A stretch of DNA of 25,308 nt, from NCBI GenBank assembly GCA_021780095.1, contig JAJXZK010000363.1, positions 1-25,308 of the forward strand. The letters are read 5' to 3'. A program made the position numbers and the translations under genes. This DNA is from Acidobacteriota bacterium. GTDB lineage: Bacteria; Acidobacteriota; Terriglobia; Terriglobales; Acidobacteriaceae. The first letter of the stretch is position 1; each line of letters opens with the position of its first letter. Below the pieces are notes generated by a model. It worked only from the letters and a program-made list of their open reading frames with translations, searched no databases and had not been told where the DNA came from. Below, piece after piece: positions 1 to 7,900 of the stretch.

Positions 1-30
1 TACCTCAAATGTGAAAAACTTGAGATAGAT

Positions 31-1656
31 ATGATTTCTGTCAGCAATGTAAGCATGCGCTATGGTTCGAAGATTTTGTTCGAAGATGTATCCACCACAT
101 TTACCGCAGGTCGCCGCTATGGCCTGACTGGCCCCAACGGAGCCGGCAAAACCACGTTTATGAAAGTTCTCAGCGGAGATCTCGATCCGCAGAAGGGCGT
201 GGTGGTGCGCCCAAAAAAGCTGGGTGTTCTCCGTCAGGATCAGTATGCGTTCGATGCCTACCGAGTGATCGACACCGTCATCATGGGCAACAAAGGCTTG
301 TGGGCGGCTCTGGAAGAGCGCGACCGGATCTACGAGAAGCATGAGTTGGATGACGATGATGGAATGCGTTTGGGCGAACTGGAAGGCATCATCGGAGAAG
401 AAGACGGATATACCGCGGAGAGCGATGCCGCGATTCTTTTGCAGGGCCTCGACATTCCGAATGACGTGCACGAGCGCAAGATGGGCGAACTGCAGGGTGG
501 CCAGAAGATGCGGATTCTGCTGGCGCAGGCGCTGTTTGGCAATCCGCAGGCACTGCTGCTGGATGAGCCGACGAACTACCTTGATCTGGACTCCATCCAC
601 TGGCTGGAAGACTTTCTGATTCATCGTGAAGGCACGCTGATCACGATTTCGCATGATCGATATTTTCTGAACAACGTTTGCACGCATATCGCCGACATCG
701 ATTATCAGACCATCATCACCTATACCGGCGGCTACGACGATATGGTGCTTGCCAAAACGCAGGTGCGGACGCGTCTGGAAGCGCAGAATGAAGAGCGCGA
801 AAAGAAGATCGCCCAGCTGAATGAATTTATCGCGCGGTTTTCTGCCGGTACCCGGTCCAGCCAGGTGACCTCTCGCAAAAAAGAAGTGGAGCGGCTGCAA
901 ACTAGCGAATTGGCACGATCGAATATCGCCCGCCCCTATATTCGCTTCGATCAGCTGCGACCTTCGGGCAAACACATCCTGGAAGCGGAAGGCGTTCGTA
1001 AGGCCTACGGAGACCATGTTGTCATCGATGGCTTCACCGCCTCCGTGACGCGGGGAGAAAAGATTTGCCTGATTGGCCGCAACGGCCAGGGAAAGACGAC
1101 GCTCGTCAAGGCGCTGCTGGCCCACGCTCCCAAGATGGATCACATGCCGGGAGAAAATCCCAGCAACGATATCGACAGCGGCAAAGTGAAGTGGGGGCAT
1201 GAGGCGCAGATCGGCTACTTCGCGCAAGACCATACTTCGACCATCGAGAAGGGAACGACAGCTGCGGACTGGCTGCATCAGTTCGATCCCAAGGCGACCA
1301 AGGAAGATATTCGTGGCGTGCTGGGACAGATGCTCTTCAGCGGAGAAGAAGGCATGAAGCCGACTGAGGCCCTTTCGGGCGGCGAAGCAGCGCGGCTGCT
1401 CTTCTGTCGCCTGATGATGCAGAAGCCGAATTTTCTTATCTTCGATGAACCGACGAATCACCTTGATCTTGAAGCCATTAACGCGTTGAACCAGGCGCTG
1501 CAAAAGTATGAAGGCACGGTCTTGCTGGTGACCCACGATCAGGAACTGATTGACGAGGTGGCGACCCGCATCTGGAATTTTGAGGACCACAAGATTCAGG
1601 ATTTCAAAGGACCGTACGCTGAATTTTTGCAGTCTCGTGTAGCTGTTTCGCGATAG
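31..1656 (+). CDS. ybiT: ABC-F family ATPase, YbiT-like
   Basis: A 541-residue soluble ABC-F protein: two ATP-binding cassettes in one chain and no membrane segments. Cassette 1 has Walker A GPNGAGKT (34-41), an unusual signature LQGGQ (154-158), Walker B ending LLLDEP (about 175-180) and the switch histidine SHDR (H208). A charged linker (about 240-300) leads to cassette 2 with Walker A GRNGQGKT (349-356), signature LSGGE (448-452) and FDEPTNHLDL. The N-terminal layout matches E. coli YbiT closely. Members of this family bind the ribosomal E site and act on translation; the specific role of YbiT types is poorly defined. The start ATG is preceded by a weak GAGA purine patch. The length is full for the family. 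The only alternative is another ABC-F subgroup. Confidence 0.95.
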   Translation: MISVSNVSMRYGSKILFEDVSTTFTAGRRYGLTGPNGAGKTTFMKVLSGDLDPQKGVVVRPKKLGVLRQDQYAFDAYRVIDTVIMGNKGLWAALEERDRIYEKHELDDDDGMRLGELEGIIGEEDGYTAESDAAILLQGLDIPNDVHERKMGELQGGQKMRILLAQALFGNPQALLLDEPTNYLDLDSIHWLEDFLIHREGTLITISHDRYFLNNVCTHIADIDYQTIITYTGGYDDMVLAKTQVRTRLEAQNEEREKKIAQLNEFIARFSAGTRSSQVTSRKKEVERLQTSELARSNIARPYIRFDQLRPSGKHILEAEGVRKAYGDHVVIDGFTASVTRGEKICLIGRNGQGKTTLVKALLAHAPKMDHMPGENPSNDIDSGKVKWGHEAQIGYFAQDHTSTIEKGTTAADWLHQFDPKATKEDIRGVLGQMLFSGEEGMKPTEALSGGEAARLLFCRLMMQKPNFLIFDEPTNHLDLEAINALNQALQKYEGTVLLVTHDQELIDEVATRIWNFEDHKIQDFKGPYAEFLQSRVAVSR

Positions 1657-1772
1657 GTTCCGGGATGATTGGAGTTGGAGTGTTTTGATGGCGGCGCATT
1701 GTGTTGCACCATGTCCAGCGATCGCGCATCTAAAGGACTGGCCAGCTTGGTCGCACGATACGTAACCCAACT

Positions 1773-2813
1773 ATGTCGAAACTGATTGCACCATTGGAAC
1801 CTGCCGCGCAAGACCTCGGCCCAGCAGAAGTGCTGGGGAGTAAATTTCTCAATACAGTGCCAACCAGTCTGATGGGAAGCGCCAGGGCGCCCCGCATGAT
1901 TCGCCGCTTGCTGTTCGAGCGGCGGGATGGAGATCCGAAGAAGCCGATCGGACCATTTCGCACAGATACATCTGCCTACGGCACGCCGTCCCTGCAGGGG
2001 CTACGTGTCACCTGGATGGGTCATTCCACACTGTTACTCGAAATCGACGGAATGACGATCCTGACCGATCCTGTTTGGAGTGAGCGCGCTTCCTTCGTTT
2101 CATTTGCCGGCCCGAAGCGCTTCTATCCTCCCACGCTCCCATTGAAAGACCTACCGCTGCTCGATGCCGTCTTACTCTCGCACGACCATTACGATCACCT
2201 GGATCGCGCCACCATCGAACAGCTTGCGGTGCTGCAGAAAAACGATCGCATGCGCTTCATCGCCTCAGTTGGGTGTCGAAGCCACTTGGAATCCTGGGGA
2301 ATCGCGCCACAGAGAATTACAGAATTGAATTGGGGCCAATCAACCAGCCTCCGTTCGGACTGCAGCATTACGGCTACGCCTGCGCGCCATTTTTCAGGGC
2401 GTAGTTTGTGGGGAAGAAACGAGACCTTATGGTCCTCATTTGTGATTCGCGGACCCAGGCACCACATTTTCTTCGGAGGAGATTCTGGAATGTTCCCGGG
2501 CTTTCGCGCCATCGGCGATGCCTATGGCCCATTCGACCTAACTATGCTGGAGATCGGCGCCTACGACGCGGACTGGCCGGATATTCACATGGGTCCCATC
2601 CACGCTGCGGAAGCGCATGTGGATCTGCGAGGAAAACTGTTGCTGCCGATCCACTGGGGCTTGTTCAATCTGGCGTTTCATCCCTGGCAGGAGCCGATTG
2701 AACGTTTGATGAACGTTGCCGCCGAGAAAAATATTTCGCTCTTTCTTCCTTCTCCCGGTGCTGCGCACGACGTTACCGGAGAAAATTTACAAACATTCTG
2801 GTGGGAACTCTAA
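1773..2813 (+). CDS. MBL-fold metallo-hydrolase, NAPE-PLD/UlaG-like
   Basis: A 346-residue metallo-beta-lactamase-fold protein. The metal motif SHDHYDHLD lies at 136-144 (H137, H139, D141, H142). Further expected ligands are H206 (in ATPARHFSGR), D237 (FFGGDSGMF) and H294 (LLPIHWGLFNL). This order, and the strand WMGHSTLLLEIDG followed by LTDPVWSERAS, fits the subfamily of N-acyl-phosphatidylethanolamine phospholipase D and UlaG-like lactonases. The substrate cannot be told from sequence: phospholipid-type hydrolysis is possible, a general phosphodiesterase or lactonase equally so. No signal peptide is seen, so it is probably cytosolic. No convincing ribosome site precedes the ATG, and the start could be a little downstream. 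It lies 116 bases after the ABC-F gene on the same strand. Confidence 0.9.
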   Translation: MSKLIAPLEPAAQDLGPAEVLGSKFLNTVPTSLMGSARAPRMIRRLLFERRDGDPKKPIGPFRTDTSAYGTPSLQGLRVTWMGHSTLLLEIDGMTILTDPVWSERASFVSFAGPKRFYPPTLPLKDLPLLDAVLLSHDHYDHLDRATIEQLAVLQKNDRMRFIASVGCRSHLESWGIAPQRITELNWGQSTSLRSDCSITATPARHFSGRSLWGRNETLWSSFVIRGPRHHIFFGGDSGMFPGFRAIGDAYGPFDLTMLEIGAYDADWPDIHMGPIHAAEAHVDLRGKLLLPIHWGLFNLAFHPWQEPIERLMNVAAEKNISLFLPSPGAAHDVTGENLQTFWWEL

Positions 2814-2818
2814 GAACC

Positions 2819-2847
2819 CAAAGGCGCTTCTACTTTGCACTTTTTTT
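2819..2847 (+). terminator. Weak terminator-like hairpin after the MBL gene
   Basis: Arms CAAAG (2819-2823) and CTTTG (2833-2837) with a 9-base loop are followed three bases later by seven T (2841-2847). The stem is only 5 bp, so it may end transcription only partly. Confidence 0.3.
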
Positions 2848-2895
2848 AATCGCGACCTAGCGGCAACGATTGCCATGTTTCTGCCCTCTTACTTG

Positions 2896-2902
2896 AAAGA
2901 GG
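2896..2902 (+). promoter_or_regulatory. Ribosome binding site fixing the PfpI start
   Basis: AAAGAGG sits 8 bases before the ATG at 2911. It supports this start over in-frame starts at 2716 and 2875, the first of which would lie inside the preceding metallo-hydrolase gene. Confidence 0.7.
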
Positions 2903-2910
2903 TACAAACG

Positions 2911-3474
2911 ATGGACAATCTTTCGGGAAAGAAAATCGCGATTCTCTCCACGGATGGATTCGAGCAGGTGGAACTCACGGAGCCTAAAAAAGCATTGGAG
3001 CAGGCAGGCGCCAAAACTGAAGTGATAGCTCCCCATAGCGGCGAAATCAAGGGATGGAAATCCACCGATTGGGGCGAGAAAGTGAAAGTGGACCGCGAAC
3101 TGAAATCGGCCAACGCGGACGACTACGACGCGCTGTTGCTTCCGGGAGGAGTCATGAATCCGGACAAGTTGCGCATGGAGGCAACCGCCGTGAACTTCGT
3201 GAAGAAATTCTTCGATGCCGGCAAGCCGGTCGCTGCGATTTGCCACGGGCCGCAAATGTTGATCGAAGCGGGCGTGGCTAGAGGACGCAAGCTGACATCT
3301 TGGCCTTCGCTGAAAACCGACCTGAAAAATGCCGGCGCAGAATGGACCGATGAGCAGGTTGTCGTCGACAGGAATTTAACGACGAGTCGCAAGCCCGACG
3401 ACATTCCGGTATTTAATCGGGCAATGATCGAACAGTTTTCTGGAGTTGAGATGATGGCCGGGAGACACACCTAA
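2911..3474 (+). CDS. DJ-1/PfpI family protein (type 1 glutamine amidotransferase fold)
   Basis: A 187-residue protein of the size usual for the PfpI/YhbO branch. The nucleophile elbow AICHGPQ places the catalytic cysteine at C111 with H112 next to it; the acidic partner is E18 in GFEQVEL. LLLPGG (75-80) is the usual strand before the oxyanion region. Family members are described as intracellular proteases or as stress-protective deglycase/glyoxalase-like enzymes; which applies here is not visible. There is no signal peptide. The start was chosen from the ribosome site at 2896-2902 and from the family N-terminus, where a short polar lead (MDNLSGKK) precedes the first strand IAILSTDG. A strong terminator follows 32 bases after the stop. 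Confidence 0.93.
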   Translation: MDNLSGKKIAILSTDGFEQVELTEPKKALEQAGAKTEVIAPHSGEIKGWKSTDWGEKVKVDRELKSANADDYDALLLPGGVMNPDKLRMEATAVNFVKKFFDAGKPVAAICHGPQMLIEAGVARGRKLTSWPSLKTDLKNAGAEWTDEQVVVDRNLTTSRKPDDIPVFNRAMIEQFSGVEMMAGRHT

Positions 3475-3506
3475 CCGTCGCATTCAAAGACGTTTTTGTA
3501 GGGATA

Positions 3507-3545
3507 CAGGGAGTGCAGTGTACGTTATGCACTCCCTGACTTTTT
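3507..3545 (+). terminator. Rho-independent terminator after the PfpI gene
   Basis: Perfect 11-bp stem CAGGGAGTGCA (3507-3517) / TGCACTCCCTG (3528-3538) with a 10-base loop, followed by AC and five T (3541-3545). The stop codon of the converging oxidoreductase gene (3544-3546) touches its tail, so the same stem may also stop minus-strand transcripts, though that side lacks a T-run. Confidence 0.85.
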
Positions 3546-4692
3546 ATTCCGGAAGCGGCTGCAAGGGAATGGTACGGCCGGTGCGAGACGATTCGCGAGC
3601 GGCACTCAGAATCTGCATCACGATGATGTTCGTATCCAGCGCGGCCAGGTCTCCCTTTGGTATTAGCTGTCCTCGCAAAACTGCAACCAGGTAGTGCAGG
3701 GAATCGTCCTGTGGCGCAACCAGCGGCGGGGGAGTAAGTAGCGTTGACTGACTCTGCCCTTCGTAGCGTACCCGCAGTTGATCCGGTCCCACCGTCACAG
3801 CCGAGCCCTTGCTTCCATACAGCGCCATATCTTTCACGTTGAACGACCAGTCCCAGGAAGGCATCAGCACCGCCTGCATTTTAGGATAGCGCACGATAAT
3901 GGTGGCGTCGTCATCGACATGCGGATACAGATTTGGCTTATCCGTCTGCGCCTCCGCCGTTACGCTGATGGGAGTTTGGCCGTGCGTCAGCCACGTGACC
4001 AGGTCCGCACCGTAACAGCCAAAATCAAACAATGCGCCCGCGCCATTCTTCTGCGGATCGGTGAGCCAGCCTAGAAATTCCGGTCCAACTCCAATTTCCT
4101 TCGGACCCTGGTGCCCGTCGCGGAAGATCACCTTCTGCAACTCGCCCAGCTTCCCTTGCTGCAGTTCGTCAAAGGCTCCGCGATTGCTGGAGTACCACGT
4201 AGTCTCGTAATTCACCAGCACCTGAATGTGGTGCTCGCGCGCAGTTTTTCGAATCGCCAACGCATCGTCCAACGTCGTGGCCAGTGGCTTCTCGACCATC
4301 ACGCTGATGCCGTGAGCGGCGGCAATCTCAATCGCTTTGCGATGGTCGCTGATGGCCGTGTACACCAGCAGGGCCTGCGGATGCGTCTGCTGAATCATCG
4401 CATCGATGCTGGTGAAGAACAGCTTTGGGTCCAGGTGAAATTGATTTCTGTATTTTTCCGCCAGCGCTCTATCGGGCTCTTCAATCCCAACGAGTTGGAT
4501 TTCTGGATGACTTTTCAACGCAGGTAAAAAGCCTGCCACATGCCCATGGACCAGACCCACAACAGCCACGCGGATAGCAGCGGACGAATTTGGATGGCTC
4601 TGGGCTTGAGATGGAATGGTGGCTGCAGAAACGACAAGCAGAACAAAAACAATCTGCAGAATCGCATGCCTGGGGAGTGGGAAACGGTTCAT
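3544..4692 (-). CDS. Exported Gfo/Idh/MocA-type NAD(P)-dependent oxidoreductase
   Basis: A 382-residue Gfo/Idh/MocA family protein. After an N-terminal hydrophobic stretch (about residues 8-25, IVFVLLVVSAAT) ending in a plausible signal peptidase site after SQA, the Rossmann strand VAVVGLVHGH begins. VEKPLATT carries the family lysine (EKP), and GALFDFGCYGADLVTWL is the usual helix with the catalytic-region D and H equivalents. Such enzymes oxidise or reduce sugars, inositols or related polyols with NAD(P). Export is unusual, and there is no twin arginine. The start ATG is 11 bases after GGAGG (4704-4708 on the plus strand); a TTG six codons upstream overlaps that site and is less likely. It lies 45 bases behind the Uup-type gene and is probably co-transcribed. 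The substrate is unknown. Confidence 0.88.
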   Translation of the reverse strand: MNRFPLPRHAILQIVFVLLVVSAATIPSQAQSHPNSSAAIRVAVVGLVHGHVAGFLPALKSHPEIQLVGIEEPDRALAEKYRNQFHLDPKLFFTSIDAMIQQTHPQALLVYTAISDHRKAIEIAAAHGISVMVEKPLATTLDDALAIRKTAREHHIQVLVNYETTWYSSNRGAFDELQQGKLGELQKVIFRDGHQGPKEIGVGPEFLGWLTDPQKNGAGALFDFGCYGADLVTWLTHGQTPISVTAEAQTDKPNLYPHVDDDATIIVRYPKMQAVLMPSWDWSFNVKDMALYGSKGSAVTVGPDQLRVRYEGQSQSTLLTPPPLVAPQDDSLHYLVAVLRGQLIPKGDLAALDTNIIVMQILSAARESSRTGRTIPLQPLPE

Positions 4693-4737
4693 CGCGACAG
4701 GAACCTCCAATTCGAGAAAAGCTGATTTTACGCTGCG

Positions 4738-6567
4738 CTATTTCAGTTTGGCTTCCAGCTCCGTCCATCGCAAATAGAGTTCGTCGACGCGCCCTTCGGC
4801 CTCGGCGACATCCGCCATCGCCTTCTCCAGGCGCGCAGCATCCGTGGCAATCGCGGGGTCTTCCATCGTCTCGCGATGCGATTGCAACTGTTGTTCCGCA
4901 TCGGCAATTTCCTGCTCGATGGTCGAGTATTCCCGTGCTTCCAGGTAGGAAAGTTTTTTCTTGATCTGATTCGAAGAGGTTTGTGACGTGTGCTTGGCTG
5001 CGTTGCCGGCAGTTTCCGTTGATCGGGGCGAAAGCTCAGAATTTTTCTTCTGACCGCGTTCATTTTTCCACGCGTTCCATTGCGAATAGTCGGCGAACCG
5101 TTCCGCGCCGCCACGTCCATCGAGACCCAACACCGTCGTCGAGACTCTATCCAGCATGAAACGATCGTGCGTCACCAGCACCAGTGCTCCGCGAAATTCC
5201 AGCAGACTCTCCTCCAGAATTTCCAGCGTGGGAATGTCCAGGTCGTTGGTCGGTTCGTCCAACAGCAGCAGGTCTGCCGGCTGCAGCATCAGCTTGGCAA
5301 TCAGAACCCGTGCTCGTTCGCCGCCCGACAGTCGCTCGACCGGCTGGTTCAATTGCTCGCTGGTAAACAAAAATCGCTCCGCCCAGGAAGCGACATGCTG
5401 CACGCGATCCTGATAGATCACCGAATCGCTGTCCGGCGCCAGCGCTCGGCGCAGGGTCAGGTTGGTGTCGAGCTGGCGATTCTGGTCAAAGTAAACGATT
5501 CGTAAATTCTGCGCACGCCGAATTTCGCCTGCATTGGGCTCCAATTCCCCGCGCAGCAGCCGCAGCAAAGTTGTTTTGCCGCTACCATTCGGTCCAACCA
5601 GGCCCAGGCGCATGCCCGCGGTCAGGATGAAGTCGAGCTTGTCAAACAAAACTTGCTCGCCCATCTTGCAGGACACACCTTCCAGTTCCACGAGTCGCTT
5701 GGTCTTTCTGTCGGTAGCGGAAAAATCGATGTTTGCGGTGGAAGTCTGGCTGCGCGAGCGCATGTCCGCCAGGTTTCCAATCATGCTATTCGCGCTGTCG
5801 ATTCGCGCTTTCGATTTCGTCGTGCGCGCCTTTGGGCCTCGACGCAGCCAATCAATTTCAATGCGCACGCGGTTCTCCAGCGCATCCTGCCGCTTGGTCT
5901 GCGCCAGCAGGTATTCGTCCTTCTTTTCCAGGAATTCGCTGTAGTTCCCCTGCACGGTGAAGATGCCTTCCGCATACATGCGGTTCAGCTCCACCATGGT
6001 GTGAGCGACATTCTCAAGAAAATAGCGGTCGTGACTGACTACCACGTAAGCAAAGGGCGCGTTCAGTAGCAATTTCTCTAGCCATTCAATTCCGGCGAGG
6101 TCGAGATGATTTGTGGGTTCATCCAGCAGCAACACGTCGGGGTGCTGCACCAGCGCTTCGGCAATAGCGAGCCGCTTACGCCATCCGCCCGACAGCGTTG
6201 CCGCGCGCACATCGAAGTCTTCAAAACCCGCGCGTCCAAGGGTTTCCGCCAGTCGCGCTTCGTGTTCGGCTTGCGGCACCCGGAGGCGACTCAGCGCCTG
6301 TTGCAGCACCGAGCGGATCGTATCCCCGTCGGCAAATTCGGAATTTTGCGCGACGTATCCAACACGCGCCAGCTTCCGGCGCGAGACTTCGCCCGAGTCG
6401 GGTTCAATATTCCCCGCAAGAACTTCCAGTAGCGTGGATTTGCCGGAGCCGTTCGGCCCGACGACGCCAATCTGGTCGCCTTCAGAAACCGTGAACGCAA
6501 TTTTGTCGAACAGCGCCGTAGCGCCGTACGCCTTGCGCAGAGATTGTCCGTTGAGAATGGGAGGCAA
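4738..6567 (-). CDS. uup: ABC-F family ATPase, Uup-like
   Basis: A 609-residue ABC-F protein. Cassette 1: Walker A GPNGSGKS (37-44), signature LSGGW (125-129), LLLDEPTNHLDL and SHDR. The linker is Arg/Lys-rich (about 225-290). Cassette 2: Walker A GPNGSGKT (325-332), signature LSGGE (413-417), LLLDEPTNDLD and THDR. A Ser/Thr-rich spacer (500-535) leads to a C-terminal charged coiled coil (about 535-609), the arm that marks Uup. Uup-type proteins act on ribosomes, and on branched DNA in E. coli. I chose the TTG at 6567, giving MPPILN, because it fits the family N-terminus and has AAGGA upstream; an earlier TTG at 6618 would add 17 residues. It is part of the minus-strand run of four genes. Confidence 0.93.
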   Translation of the reverse strand: MPPILNGQSLRKAYGATALFDKIAFTVSEGDQIGVVGPNGSGKSTLLEVLAGNIEPDSGEVSRRKLARVGYVAQNSEFADGDTIRSVLQQALSRLRVPQAEHEARLAETLGRAGFEDFDVRAATLSGGWRKRLAIAEALVQHPDVLLLDEPTNHLDLAGIEWLEKLLLNAPFAYVVVSHDRYFLENVAHTMVELNRMYAEGIFTVQGNYSEFLEKKDEYLLAQTKRQDALENRVRIEIDWLRRGPKARTTKSKARIDSANSMIGNLADMRSRSQTSTANIDFSATDRKTKRLVELEGVSCKMGEQVLFDKLDFILTAGMRLGLVGPNGSGKTTLLRLLRGELEPNAGEIRRAQNLRIVYFDQNRQLDTNLTLRRALAPDSDSVIYQDRVQHVASWAERFLFTSEQLNQPVERLSGGERARVLIAKLMLQPADLLLLDEPTNDLDIPTLEILEESLLEFRGALVLVTHDRFMLDRVSTTVLGLDGRGGAERFADYSQWNAWKNERGQKKNSELSPRSTETAGNAAKHTSQTSSNQIKKKLSYLEAREYSTIEQEIADAEQQLQSHRETMEDPAIATDAARLEKAMADVAEAEGRVDELYLRWTELEAKLK

Positions 6568-6703
6568 GCGTGCGGTACGTCCTTGATCTGCGGAGTGCGG
6601 TCCGACCGCCTGCCTCAAGGATAGCAGCCGTTGGCGTCAGAATTTTCCGATTGCACAATCGCCGGAGCAAGCTTTCAATGGCGTATCTCAGCACACCCGA
6701 GTT

Positions 6704-7120
6704 TCACCGTACCCAAATCAAATAGATCGCGAGCCCAATGCCAGCAGCACTCAGCAACAGCGCCAGCGCAACCGCAGTCGTCGATACGCGGCCAGGAATC
6801 CACTCGCCGCTGCGCAACTGTCTAACCTGTCGGATATGTGTCATGACGGCACTGACGTTGACCAGGACGCCGACAATGACCAGCGCCGTCCCCAGCCAGA
6901 GCGAAGGGCCGGTCGTCTGGCTCGACACTTGCGGCGGCCCCGAGTTTCTCATGCTTAGTTCGCGCAGAAAAAGTCCGAAGCGCGCGACGACAAAGCCGAA
7001 ACCCATCAGGGCGAGGCCGGTGCGTATCCAAGCCAAAAAAGTTCGCTCCGCGGCAAAATACACCCGCGGATCGCTCTGGCCGGGAACAGCTTTGCTTTTT
7101 TGATCGAGTTCGGCGCTCAT
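6704..7120 (-). CDS. DUF202 family inner-membrane protein
   Basis: A 138-residue protein with the DUF202 signature YFAAERTFLAWIRTGLALMG near its start and three membrane segments (about 34-52, 74-94 and 114-135). Similar to E. coli YidH/YidG; molecular function is unknown. The start ATG lies only 6 bases after the stop of the upstream zinc-ribbon gene, with no strong ribosome site of its own, which suggests translational coupling. The Uup-type gene follows on the same strand. Confidence 0.9.
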   Translation of the reverse strand: MSAELDQKSKAVPGQSDPRVYFAAERTFLAWIRTGLALMGFGFVVARFGLFLRELSMRNSGPPQVSSQTTGPSLWLGTALVIVGVLVNVSAVMTHIRQVRQLRSGEWIPGRVSTTAVALALLLSAAGIGLAIYLIWVR

Positions 7121-7126
7121 CTTGGG

Positions 7127-7405
7127 CTATGCGTCGATAAAGGCGACTGATTTGATGCCCGCCAATTCAAATCGCTTGCGACAGCGAATGTTCTGGCACG
7201 CTACCTGGTCTTCGCGCAGCACCATGTACGATTGCGCCTTAGCGAATCGCGCCCGGTCACGCTCGTCGGCGCGCGGAGGCAGGCTGCTCTTCTTGCGCCG
7301 GACCAGCCAGTTCAGCTGATACTCCGCCGCCTGACGGCAATGCGGGCACGTCAGGGTATAGGGCCGCTGCTCTGGTTTTTCGTTGTAAAAATCGCGTTCT
7401 TCCAT
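7127..7405 (-). CDS. Small zinc-ribbon protein, function unknown
   Basis: A 92-residue protein with two cysteine pairs, CPHC (CPHCRQAAEY) and CQNIRC, 47 residues apart, that could hold one structural zinc. The middle is basic and polar (RRKKSSLPPRADERDRARFAKAQ). I do not recognise the family. The start was set at 7405 because GGAGGG lies 6 bases upstream; a longer frame from 7486 would give an unconserved-looking leader. It is the first gene of the minus-strand run and is coupled to the DUF202 gene. Confidence 0.75.
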   Translation of the reverse strand: MEERDFYNEKPEQRPYTLTCPHCRQAAEYQLNWLVRRKKSSLPPRADERDRARFAKAQSYMVLREDQVACQNIRCRKRFELAGIKSVAFIDA

Positions 7406-7411
7406 GGCAAG

Positions 7412-7417
7412 CCCTCC
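7412..7417 (-). promoter_or_regulatory. Ribosome binding site fixing the zinc-ribbon start
   Basis: GGAGGG on the minus strand, 6 bases before the ATG at 7405. It is much better than anything before the longer in-frame start at 7486. Confidence 0.75.
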
Positions 7418-7549
7418 AGTGTCAACTTCCAGTATGGCACCGCCGCGGTTTGAACTGCGAATCGACGCCGCTATTTTCCCGTCCATTTTGTGACGGCGAG
7501 AGTTTCTATTCGGCGTACACTGCGCCTAAATGCTGTTTGGAGGGGTTCT

Positions 7550-7900
7550 ATGGCCGTGAATCCGATGGTTGACCCAAGTATGGTCACCACTGCGCTCGAG
7601 TTACCAGGCTTTCGCATTGTTCGCAACTTCGGCGTGGTCCGCGGTATTGTGGTGCGATCGCGTTCCATCTTTGGAACCATCGGCGCGGGTCTGCAGACCC
7701 TGGCCGGCGGCAATATCTCTCTCTATTCCGACCTGTGCGAAAAGACGCGCGAGGAGGCGTTCGGATTGATGATGCAGCACGCGGCCCAGCACGGCGCTAA
7801 CGCCATCATCTGTGCCCGGTATGACGCCAATGACATTCAGCAGGGAGTGACAGAAGTGCTGGCGTACGGCACCGCTGTCACCGTGGAAAGAATCTCGTAA
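7550..7900 (+). CDS. YbjQ/UPF0145 family putative heavy-metal-binding domain protein
   Basis: A 116-residue protein of the YbjQ (DUF74) family. Typical features are LPGFRIVRNFGVVRGIVVRS at the N-terminus, a glycine-rich middle (TIGAGLQTLAGGNIS), the helix EEAFGLMMQHAAQHGANAII and the following CARYDA strand, which is GVRYD in many relatives. Family members form pentamers; a metal-binding role is suggested but unproven. The start ATG at 7550 follows GGAGGGG (7539-7545) by 4 bases; a longer upstream reading frame has no support. Its stop overlaps the start of the broken VOC gene (TAATG), so the two were once translationally coupled. Bases 7806-7827 recur exactly at 7977-7998. Confidence 0.88.
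   Translation: MAVNPMVDPSMVTTALELPGFRIVRNFGVVRGIVVRSRSIFGTIGAGLQTLAGGNISLYSDLCEKTREEAFGLMMQHAAQHGANAIICARYDANDIQQGVTEVLAYGTAVTVERIS
7806..7827 (+). repeat. Direct repeat, copy 1 (inside the ybjQ-like gene)
   Basis: A 22-base stretch coding for part of the conserved IICARYDA segment. It is identical to 7977-7998; the bases flanking the two copies differ on both sides. This copy lies in a conserved coding position and is therefore the likely donor. Confidence 0.9.

Noticed and set aside
2716..2910. Longer start for the PfpI/DJ-1 gene.
   Set aside because: It would overlap the metallo-hydrolase gene by about 100 bases and adds a leader foreign to the family; the site at 2896-2902 fits the ATG at 2911.
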